Below, in pieces: positions 1-64,000 of a stretch of 64,000 bases of DNA. The DNA is from Spisula solida (taxonomy: Eukaryota; Mollusca; Bivalvia; Venerida; Mactridae): assembly GCA_947247005.1 (NCBI GenBank), contig OX365960.1:19096533-19160532 (forward strand), read 5' to 3'. Each line of letters begins with the position of its first letter. Within the stretch, counting starts at the first letter, position 1. Below the pieces are notes generated by a model. It ran no database searches, had not been told where the DNA came from, and saw only the letters and a list, made by a program, of their open reading frames with translations. The position numbers and the translations under genes are program-made.

Positions 1-31
1 TTATGAAATCCCGATTTCTACCATGTTTCAG

Positions 32-90
32 GGATAGAAAGGGGTGCCCAGAGGAATGCTTTCAGAGCGAAAACCCGCACCACCAAATAA
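32..90 (+). CDS. possible terminal exon of a convergent neighbour gene (unidentified)
   Basis: A plus-strand acceptor (ccatgtttcag) is followed by an open frame that ends at TAA (88-90). After two bases of a split codon it reads IERGAQRNAFRAKTRTTK. The basic end, the good acceptor and an AATAAA about 490 bases further on are what a last exon would look like. Other frames from the same point are also open, and I do not recognise the protein. The upstream exons would lie left of the window. Confidence 0.3.
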
Positions 91-605
91 ACATACAACC
101 ATGGTCAGATTTAAATGTTGAGGAATGTTTCTCATTTGCAAGGCAACACTCTCCAAACTCTGCTCAACGGAAGGCCCACCATTCCATCCCAGTGTCAGCC
201 AAATATCCCCGTGAAATCATAGGCACTTGGCTTCAAATTATCTGAGTTTAAATTATTCGAGTGCATCTTATATACAGTAGAGATTCTCTATATAGGGTAC
301 ACCTCGTGATGATTTGAAACCATGTGCCTATGGGTGAAATCTCCCATTATATCACGGATATATCCAAACATTTGAGGGGTCAGCATAAGCTTGGTATAGC
401 ATAAATGTTCTGCCTGGCACCACATGATAGGCTTACGGTACACCACGGAGGTTCTGTCTGACACCATCTGTTTTTTACATCAACGACAAGGAAAATAATG
501 TCGCCCTGTTAAGGATGTGATTGAGTTAATTATTGATACTGTATTGGAACAATCTCACACCAGTGTTTAACATTCTTTAAATAAAATTAGAATTATCGCA
601 TTGTT
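91..605 (+). other. possible 3' UTR of the convergent neighbour
   Basis: No coding signal is seen. The plus-strand hexamer AATAAA at about 579-584, followed by a T/GT-rich stretch, would end a transcript from the exon at 32-90. This rests entirely on that exon being real. Confidence 0.25.
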
Positions 606-1930
606 TTACTGTGTTTTAAACATGGCATTGGATCAAAAATAATACGGCCGACTTAAACACGATGAAATGAAATCTGTTACACATTTAAAAGGGATAAAAA
701 TTGAAGAAAAAAGCATCCTTTGAAAGAAAGTTTGCCATCTGACGTCCAGTGTTAAAACATCACATGAAGTTAAAACTGTATGTTTGGGACGAACCTGTAG
801 TGTGCAGCGGGACACCACTAATCAGTTCCAAAACTGCACACAGCCATGTGCAACATTCCTCAAGCATTTAATGACTTTTTAATCAAACGTTGTAGACGTA
901 ATAAGCGGCTACATTTAGAGATATTTTCAGCTGCAATTTTATATCACAATGTTTCTAATTACGATGTTTTAGCCAAGATCACATAAAGATTGAAATAATT
1001 GCGGTTACCACTAAATACACTTTATGTGGTTAATTTCATGGTTTTCTTTAAAACGCCCTACTTTCAGTTTCCGGTAAATCTGTGTTAAAATCCATAGTCT
1101 CAGAGGTATCATTTCTATACATTGGGCACTTTAAAGAAGCAGGCTGTCTATTCGAAACAAAGAGTTACGCACTCTTGTAGCACCAGACTTGCCTGTATCT
1201 TATGTCTCTTCTTCCGTGGGACTTTCTCTGTATGTCCCTCTGGTCAGATTATGGACTCAGATTATGCTGTATCTGTACTTGTAGAGGATGCATGCTCTCT
1301 GAGGTCGTAGCATGCTCTCCGATTCTCTCCACATTCAATGGGCCGCATAATTAATTAGTTTTTTTTTACTTTAATACTTTGTATGTACACTGAACACATA
1401 AAGAAACACACATGTTACATTATCTCCATCTAGGGTTACATGTTAAACTGGTCATTTTGGTCTGTCTGCCATTTTCTTCATGTACCGGTACATGTACTAT
1501 GTATATCAGTAATTTTTGTCTCCACTTGTTCCCAGTATCAGGTATCTCTGCTTTCATTCTTAAACTGTTTTCACATGTAACTCTGATTAGGTTTTTAAAT
1601 GCAAGTTATATTAAAAGAGCATTTTCCGGAAAATAACGCATTCAACAATTTCTTCCTAGACTTTTTGGCTGAAAACGTAAAGTTTTGAAACAGACTACTG
1701 GAACATCAAAACACACAAAACTCATTGTTCAGGGTGACCTTCGCAGAAAGCTCTAGGCTTATATGTAACCCTATGGAGAAAATGTAACATAATTATGTCA
1801 TTTATTTTCATGATGCACTTGGTGTATTTGCTTTTCACCTTTCGCCTTTTTTCCAATTAAAATATCCAAAACATTAACAATAATTTGTTATGCGATTGCA
1901 TTGTTTATATACAAGTGATAGACCTAAATA
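606..1930. other. intergenic, nothing recognised
   Basis: AT-rich sequence. Short ORFs on both strands have no motif, no conserved composition and no splice context. No dispersed repeat family found elsewhere in the window was recognised here. Confidence 0.5.
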
Positions 1931-2204
1931 AACAAGTAATTGAGAATTGCAAGCAATACAGAAGCCCCTACCGGTTTGAAGCCATTTTAAATGTTTCTGT
2001 TGCCATAGCAGAATCATAATATTTTAAGACATGCATAATCCCCTTATTGCCCTCTATTCACATACCAAGTTTCATAAACCTAGCTTGGACACTGTTTGAG
2101 TTATGTCAGGATCCAGATTTTTTGACGGACGGACTTGACTGACTGATGGACGGAGGGCAAACCTATAGTCCCCTCCGGTCACAAACCGGTAGGGGACTAA
2201 TAAA
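1931..2204 (+). mobile_element. dispersed repeat, ACCGGTAGGGGACT family, copy 1
   Basis: Starts near caagtaattgagaattgc and ends near ccggtaggggactaataa. It carries inner inverted ends AGnCCCCTACCGGTTTGA and TCACAAACCGGTAGGGGACT. Related copies lie at 40,921-41,134, 48,951-49,334 and 52,971-53,234. A non-autonomous element; no protein. Confidence 0.7.
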
Positions 2205-2453
2205 CTGCTCAATGTGGTCTTGATTTAATTTACTGTTTAGCTAATTATAACATGTAGATGATAGTTTTCTTGTGGGGTTATCTTTTACAACCTACAGCCA
2301 GGCACATCAGCCAGTCAGGTTTGCTCAGTTGGTATAGTGTTGAACTGCTGTTAGTCACTGATATTACTGTCAAATATGTAATCCAAAATAAACTAAGTTG
2401 TTATTATTATTTTCAAAATTAAAGCGAAAGCTAAACCATGTGGTTATGTTATA

Positions 2454-2549
2454 GTTAGAACATATTAAGTAAATTTTAATGATTAAAAAGGGCGGAGCGA
2501 GCGAAGCGAGGCCTTTTTAGTCATTAAAATTTACTTAATATGTTCTAAC
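2454..2549. repeat. near-perfect inverted repeat (hairpin)
   Basis: Two 38-base arms (2,454-2,491 and 2,512-2,549) pair with one mismatch around a 20-base loop, GCGGAGCGAGCGAAGCGAGG. The arms are AT-rich and the loop GC-rich. It looks like the tip of a fold-back transposon. Confidence 0.9.
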
Positions 2550-2714
2550 TAACTTAGAATATAACATTCTGCATTCTGATTGGCCGATAGAAATTAGCGC
2601 CAACGCAAGACGTCAAGTCTGTCAAGAGAAAATTTTAATGATTAAATTTTCATTTAACCGCGAAAATGCGGCGTTTTCATTGGCTCATAATGTAGGTTAT
2701 ATTCTAAAGATAGA

Positions 2715-3787
2715 TATAGTCCGTTTGCGGCGAAAATAATCGTCTAAAATGAAGATTTCTCAGTATTTTCTGCACCTACAAGTATGAGATTTTGCACGAG
2801 TAAATGAAATTTATCTACCTAATATACAAATAAATCTAAGAAACATCGGACATGTGCGAAAAGTTTTGTTCGTAAGTTCTATGTAAAATATTTGTAGTTT
2901 ACAATGAAACTTCATGTTAGAAGACTCGATACACACAACAGCCAATTTCATGGTCATGTGACACGTCTAACGGTAGATTTACGTATTTGTAATATATTTA
3001 ATATAGCATATCCGAGGCCCGTCTGTTCATCTGTACTGTCTATATGTATCATATTTTCGGGTCTAAGCGTAAAAATGGCTTGCGTCTAGCAGCCTCCTTC
3101 TCGAACTATAAAAACACGGATTTTACAGCGTCTTTAAACGATTTTGACTGCTTAATATTAGGCATTCTTCAAACGTGTTCATAAATGTCGATTTCAGACT
3201 AATCCTAAAGGTTTGGGTAGATGTATATTACTCAGTTTTTTAGGACTGGTTCAGTCATAAGATACTTGTCATTGCGCACATAAACATTACAATGCTTTTA
3301 TTAAGTTCTTAATTTAACATTATTATATACGTGTATGTCCATGTATAAGTATATACATAGCTTATGTAGCTTAGTGAATAAGGGTTTGGTTTTCACTGCT
3401 TTTCCGTGATATTACAGGTATTATACATAATCTGTATACACACAAGCGACATACCTAAATAAATCGACTTATATGGGCCTCATAAATTTCGCTTTCATCA
3501 CAGCAATGTTAATCTTGCTGATCACGGATTATAACAGTTAATAAAAGGACAGTTAAACATCAATGGAATACCAGATTTCCTCCCTGCGTTAAAGTGTTCA
3601 AATGCAAGTAATATCAATATACAATAAAGAATAAACTTGTTGAAATAAGTAACTAAAAATTATGAAATTTAAAATGGGAGTAGGTAGAATGTTATTATGA
3701 TTCTACATAATTTTTTATCAACATCCGATGAATAGATTTTTAACCATTCAAAATTTAGACGATTTTTTTCGCTGCAAACGGGCTATA
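2715..3787. mobile_element. fold-back element with 34-base inverted ends
   Basis: The left end at 2,715-2,748 (TATAGTCCGTTTGCGGCG...) is the reverse complement, with few changes, of 3,754-3,787 (...CGCTGCAAACGGGCTATA). The interior of about 1 kb holds no long ORF. It sits next to the hairpin at 2,454, so the two may belong to one composite element. Confidence 0.65.
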
Positions 3788-6700
3788 CACACTGTAGCTA
3801 AAAGTGCAGTCACGGCTCAATACTCCTTTTCAATCTATAACAACCCCTCGCAATTTTGCTTTGTGACAGACTTAAATGACTTTATACAAAACGAAGTCCA
3901 ATGATACATTTGGTATAATGTAACTCTGCAATGTCTGGACTGAAGCAAATGGAGAACAAAACGACATACATGGGTCATATATTTATTATTATAATGTACA
4001 GATCTATAAAGCAATAATACAAACGAACAATATTTCAATTCCCCACAAATTAGTTGATATAGTTTCCAAGCAACAGCCAAATCATGCGCAACAATCAAAT
4101 ATTTGCAAATCATTTGTGCATTTTTAAAGAACATAATAAAGTAGTGTACTGATATCAACGATACTGTAAATTTCTATAACAATTAACACCACCACAACTG
4201 TATAATTCAGAATTTTATCTTGATCATGTACAATAATTTTGCAAGGACGTCAAAAATCAATCGGAACGTTCCTAATGGCTTGTCTGTCAACAATACTTGT
4301 ACTTTTCTTGACGTTTCAAGCAATTTAAATGCAAACTAGCAAAGTAAAATGTTTTCAACAAAAAAATTGCAGAACTGAAGTTGTGCTTACTTACTATGAA
4401 GTTGAATTATTAAGTATGTTTTACAAATTAATCAAATAAATGATATTAAACGTTTCAGTGCATGTTAACGTCACAAAAAGAAATAATCATCTTTAATGCA
4501 ATTAGGGTACGATAAAAAGATACAACGAAGATTATGAATTGTAAACATATTAGGCCAAGATTTTATTTCCATAATATTTTAAAGGTGAGCGTTTCAGCAT
4601 TTACATTGAAATTTCAAGAATAGATAATAATTACCCCAGTTATATTAGTTAATTCAAAGAGGATTCTTAAAATTAGCTCATTCGAGTGTCCAAAACAATA
4701 CACAGTACAGATTTTCACGGCTAAACGACAGTTACAGAAATGGATATTTATCATGAAGTGCAACTCATTTATACTAAATCTGTTTAAGTTTGTATGATAA
4801 TTTTAACCAAGCGTATAAAACAAATCTAGAATACAGACAAAATAAGGACAAACAAAGAAGAAGCGTTGGGGAACACACAGATTTGTAACTTTGTGAAAAG
4901 TCACATACACATGTATTAAACTTTATTTTAACATATTTTCGGTTTATTTTGGCAACCACAAATTACATGTTTGTTAACAATCATACTAATGTGAAAAGTA
5001 TCTTTTATATGTACTAGAATGAAGACAAACTCCATTTAACTGTTTAAAATAATTTGTGATACAAAATTAAGCAAGAAGCAGTGAAAAGCTTTCGGAAACC
5101 AAAAATAACTACTGGTAAAAAATCAGTTGATATGTAAAAACTAAAATACTCTTCCATCACAGTCTGCATTTTAAGTTAACTATTAACAAGAATTCAATAT
5201 AATATATTTTATACAAAAAAAAACAACAAAAATCTTACAAAGAACAAGAATTCTAGCAACATTTTTAGTTTCGTTTGAATATAAAAATACCGTGTATATC
5301 TATTAAAGAAACCCCACGATGTTTCCATTGTCCGTGATAATCTCTTGATTAGTAAAACTTCATCGATCTCAACAAAATAAATTGTTTCTACCGATGAAGT
5401 TATTTTCATCATATTCATTATGTAATAGTTGTTTTTATCAGTGTATTAGAACAGCATACGTTTATAGCATGTCACTTTAAAGGGAGATGTAGTTAATTTT
5501 GTTGTGCGTTGTGATATATAAAACATTACATAAAACTAAGGTCATGATTTCTAACGGGATGGCACCACTGAACTAACGAAACTTATGGATTTATTACAAT
5601 AAAACGATAAACATTGGAGAATTCTACGAAAACCAGGTTTTCAAACAATTCAGTGCAGACTGTGACACACAGCTCAGCTGTCTCACTGAAACTTGGTCCA
5701 TTCCAGCAAAAACATTCCTAGAAAGTAGTCTTTGACAGAGTACTACTTAGATACATACGGCACAAAATATTTCTTGGTGTCGATCGAGTTCGCCAATATT
5801 ATAACCAGAATTATCTGTTGTACAACTTGGTTGAATAACATAAATATCATACCAGCTACCGTTAGTAACTTATCCAGCTAATACACATTCAATTTAAGGA
5901 CACATTCTTTATTTATTACGTTTAATCTAACAGACATTATGTCCGTGTCTTCTTTCATACATCTTCCAAACAATTTGACAAGCATTCATTTATGCACCAA
6001 CCCATAATATGTTATAAATGTATCATTGGTTACTGAACTATAAAATGAAGTCATTAAAAACAGGATTAAAATCAAAACATTACACAATTTTTGTTCATAG
6101 CATAAAAACAGAAGAAAATTCAAAAACATTAAAATTTGCTCTAAATAAAATCGCCCGACAACCTTGCTCTACATTAAGGCATGAACAGAGCAACTTTTGC
6201 CAACAATGCAAAAATATGAAAATCTCATCTCAACTTAAAAGATTTGCTTGTGTGACAAAAATACAGTAATATAAGATATGGCATCAACTTCAGACAAAGA
6301 TATGGTTATACAAAAATTGAGCTAATGGTATTCCTCACCAGTGTCAGCCCTGTTACATATAGGACAATGTCCGAGAAAACATAATATGTTATGAAATGGA
6401 CGGACATTAAAATGTCAGTCAATGGTACCTACATAAATTATTTAAAAGCAATATATAAAATATTTTGGAAGTAAATTCATTGTACCAAAACAGAACAAAT
6501 CTAACATTTCCAACCCAAAGTAAAACACTTTAAAAATGATAAAAAAACCTAAGTTTTAATGCACGTTTCAATAGTATCATGATTCAGTCACATTGAAATG
6601 ATCAAACAACAATAATAGAACATATTCCAATTCTGCAATGATTAGATAACGCTATAAGCCTAGAATGAAGTGTATTGACTAATCAAAAATAAATTTAACA

Positions 6701-9039
6701 CATTCCGCATGTAGGGTGAATTAACGCCACATACATTTCACTTTATTTGACCCTGTCAACAGTAATCACTCAAGCACTCTCCTGCGGTTGACCGATCATA
6801 TACTTACATTGTATGGGCAAATTTTAACACATAGTTGTTGCGTAATTCGATGAAATCATTTGAAAACCTTCGAAAAAAGTAACTGCCAATAAACAAGTCA
6901 GCTGTAATTGCACTGGTGCTTTTTTCAAATTTACACTAGTGGAAAATTAGAAGCACATAATACCAGAGTAAGATTTAGTGTTAGTTATAGACAGTAATAT
7001 CTAACCCTAACCCAGCTATAGAACGTATGTTTCTATTTTATATAAAGGTACTTATTCTAAAATAACAGGCATAAATTCCAAACAATTAGACACATAACTA
7101 CATTTCTTAGTAAAATATTAATTTACTACTGTATATAAATTTATAGTTTTAAATGCTCTTTGATTTTGATTTTATACATGTGTTGACTATAATACATACA
7201 TCACACATCCATTAGATACAAAAACAACAGTGGACGTTGACAAATAAAATATAGTTCAACATATGATACAGTAGCTATGACAATTGTTAATTTATATACA
7301 TGTAACATACAAAGAACAAGTGTCATTTCAGTTGAAAGTTCTTCATACCATTGAACTTCTAATTAACTATTGATAACAAATGCAATGGTATCTCCTGTTT
7401 TACGAAAATCAATGTTTGAAAACTTTAGTGTTTTAATAAAAATAAACAGATTGTAGGTTTGTTAAATCAGGATTCAAGTACTGAAATATTCTTTGAGTCA
7501 ATAAACTCAAAGCAACAGAAAACTTATACATTCATATAATGCATGCACACACAATCTGATTGTAGTTCTGAGCTCCGACAGTTTTATATATATGTACAAC
7601 ATTTACATCATTTGTCAATTCGAACGAAAATCATTAACATCGAAGGATGACCGCGAAACCATCTGCATAAATTATAATAAATTAGGACGCAGATCTCGTT
7701 TCACTCTCACATCGTCGATACATGTACCAAATACCTCCTATTTGAAGAGTAAGTACCTCCTATTTGAAGAGTAAGTAGTTTACGATTATGAACAGAAACA
7801 GTCATAAAGTGAACTGTATCTTCACATAGGATCTGAAAACATGAAATCTGTCCAGTAACGTATACTAGTACATACAATTCCACCACAATCTCCATGATGT
7901 TCAGGTAAATCAGACGTGATTTTGAGATAAATATCAAATAATTAATGTGTTATCATATGTAAATCCACGCGACTCTGACATCAAACAAAACTATACTGTA
8001 AAATCACGTATTTTCGCAGGATTTTGACATAAATGCATTTTGCGGGGTCATAAATTTGTGGGTTACAAAAAAAGGGAAGGGTTGAACCATGTTATATATT
8101 TGGGGGTTCAATAAATCATGGGCATTCGATTTCGTGGTAAAGTTTAACAATGAAATCAACAAAAATTCAACTCCCTCGAAAAATAAGGATTTCACAGTAG
8201 GTAAGTTTCAAGGCTAAATCTATAATAAATTATGATATATATTTTGACCTTTGCTTAATTTGTTGTTACGATTTTGCTTAATGTCTGAGTCCAGTAGTAA
8301 AACAAAGACAGGTGAAACATGAGATAATCTGATATTCATAACAGTAGCAAGAATTACATATAAATATGACTAAGGCATTTATATATATAGTATATAAAAG
8401 TTCATTTACCAAGTATAGATAGATTGTAGAATAACGGCACAGCGTTCACATGTTGATAATGGTATAGTTTTGTACACTCTGTGATGTAGAAAATGTAGAA
8501 ACAATGTACTCAAATACCCTTTCATGTACACATTTTTCAGGTTTAAAATTTGAAGATAAAACAATTCTATTTGCTGTACATTCTATAAACAAATCAACCT
8601 CATTGACAGTCAGGTATTGACAGTCACCTGACTGTATCATCCGACTGGGGTATCAATATTCAGTGAATTTATTTAGCCAGACAAAAATTACAAGCATTAA
8701 AACTTGGAACTACTTTCTATCCAGGAAAACCGAGTAACGCCTTACTTTACACAGCTCAGCACAACTACTGATAACAAACAATCCTTACAGGACTGTTTAC
8801 ATATTTTCCTGACACCCATTATAAAACATAACACTGGTTTAAGTATAGGTCTATCTACCACTTTCGTCTTCTCAGGATGGGAAACATTACAACAGTCCCA
8901 AGTCGAGGCTTTCGTCGTATATGAGTGCATGATATAGAAAGGACGTGATCTAGTCTTGTATGTATACAGGTGATGTAGAACAAGTGGTCATCACGTTATT
9001 GCAAGCTGCCCAGACATTCATGAAACATCGCATCCATCC
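3788..9039. other. AT-rich region without a recognised gene
   Basis: No ORF here has protein-like composition or usable splice borders that continue scrib. The minus strand is T-rich with several AATAAA hexamers (for example at 3,987-3,982 and 5,913-5,908), so distal 3' UTR of scrib is possible. Apart from one MITE at 7,994-8,199, the common repeat families of the introns were not seen. Confidence 0.4.
7994..8199. mobile_element. MITE with TACTGTRAAATC inverted ends
   Basis: Left end TACTGTAAAATCACG, right end GGATTTCACAGTA: a 12-base terminal inverted repeat with one change. About 206 bases long with no coding capacity. Confidence 0.65.
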
Positions 9040-9570
9040 ATTCATGTTAGCTATTTATTGGCGAATGTTTATAAATGCCTTATAAGCCCCCAAGTCTACA
9101 TTTCTTCACGTAACACTACCTGAAATAAACAAGACAGACTAACTTATAAGACAGACTAACTTATAAGACATACTAACTTACAATTTAGCACAATATTATT
9201 TCACTGTAAAAAGCTGCAAAACATGCCCTACATACAGCAAAACCTCTGCAAAGCAACACCCTTTAGGAACTAGAAATACTGACTGTTGTTCAGTAGGTAG
9301 TAAGGAAGTAGTTGCTCTACAGACATTATGGTAAAGGGACGTTTTGATGGTTTTGTTGTCTACAGGTTGTTGATCAACAGAGAGCTGCTCTGTAGAGGTT
9401 AAACTGTATTTGTTTGATCAACAGGAAGTTTCATATAATGCTGTGTTTTTAAACATACAAATGCTTGTCACTAGTATAAACCCGTTTTTTTCATAGGAAC
9501 TTATTTAAACTGATGATTAAACACGACTACTGCATGTTGCTATCAAGACAGGGTTGGTTGGTTCTCGGCC
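9040..9570 (-). other. scrib: candidate proximal 3' UTR and polyadenylation site of scrib
   Basis: Downstream of the proposed stop there is no further convincing exon. The first AATAAA on the minus strand lies at 9,059-9,054 and is followed by a G/T-rich stretch. That would give a 3' UTR of about 0.5 kb. Further AATAAA hexamers occur at about 8.67, 5.91, 5.59 and 3.98 kb, so a much longer UTR is also possible. Confidence 0.35.
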
Positions 9571-63820
<54,250 letters not shown>

Positions 63821-64000
63821 CTGTGAATATAATAAACCACAAACCTTTAAATAGTAACAATTTTTTAGATATCTAGCAACATATATGCGGTAGTTGCAAA
63901 CCAAAACATTTTCTGATATTGAAAAAAAGGCTATGTAGGCGGAAATATTGAAAGAATTGTCTCAAATTTATTGTCAAATGGTCAGGGGCGGATCCAGGAT

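Noticed and set aside
2315..2355. tRNA-like piece TTTGCTCAGTTGGTATAGTG
   Set aside because: Resembles an A box only. No B box at the right distance and no acceptor stem.
8742..8937. Overlapping 60-77 codon ORFs on both strands
   Set aside because: No splice phase fits the scrib tail, no motif is seen, and both strands are open at once, which argues against coding.

Overview
The window is non-viral animal DNA. It is intron-rich and AT-rich, and its introns are packed with short dispersed and tandem repeats. The repeat types suggest a bivalve mollusc: tRNA-headed SINEs, many TIR-bounded MITEs, and elements ending in CAGGTGAGCT with GACGGACGGAC-type tails. The species cannot be fixed from this sequence.

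Almost everything from about 9.5 kb to the right edge is one minus-strand gene, a homolog of the polarity scaffold Scribble (LAP family: leucine-rich repeats, then four PDZ domains). I rebuilt 29 coding exons by reading the reverse strand. Each has an AG acceptor and GT donor, and all phases agree from the first exon to the stop. They encode about 1,664 residues. In order they give the last leucine-rich repeats and LAP-specific domain (63.8-61.6 kb), an acidic linker (55.7-49.9 kb), PDZ1 (48.9-47.1 kb), PDZ2 (46.6-39.5 kb), a large Pro/Ser/Thr linker with the start of PDZ3 (one 981-base exon at 38.6-39.6 kb), the rest of PDZ3 (37.9 kb), PDZ4 (37.3-36.0 kb), and a long charged tail (34.1-9.6 kb). 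The tail holds blocks that resemble the conserved C-terminal region of vertebrate SCRIB. The gene start lies beyond 64,000.

Two extra small exons begin with ATG and join in frame to downstream exons. One, at 58,935-59,001, would give a PDZ protein without leucine-rich repeats. The other, at 23,856-23,876, would give a tail-only protein of about 307 residues. They are the most interesting protein-level candidates here.

Left of 9.5 kb there is no convincing further gene on the minus strand. The stretch from 9.5 to 3.8 kb is AT-rich and may hold the 3' UTR. At the extreme left edge a plus-strand terminal exon of a convergent neighbour is possible.

The introns hold several repeat families. They include a MITE family with CAGGGGTGTCAA ends and exact 6-bp target duplications, a related family, a hAT-like family with a 5-bp duplication, a nested pogo/Tigger-like MITE, fold-back hairpins and many minisatellites. 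Several minisatellites sit within about 50 bases of a scrib splice acceptor.
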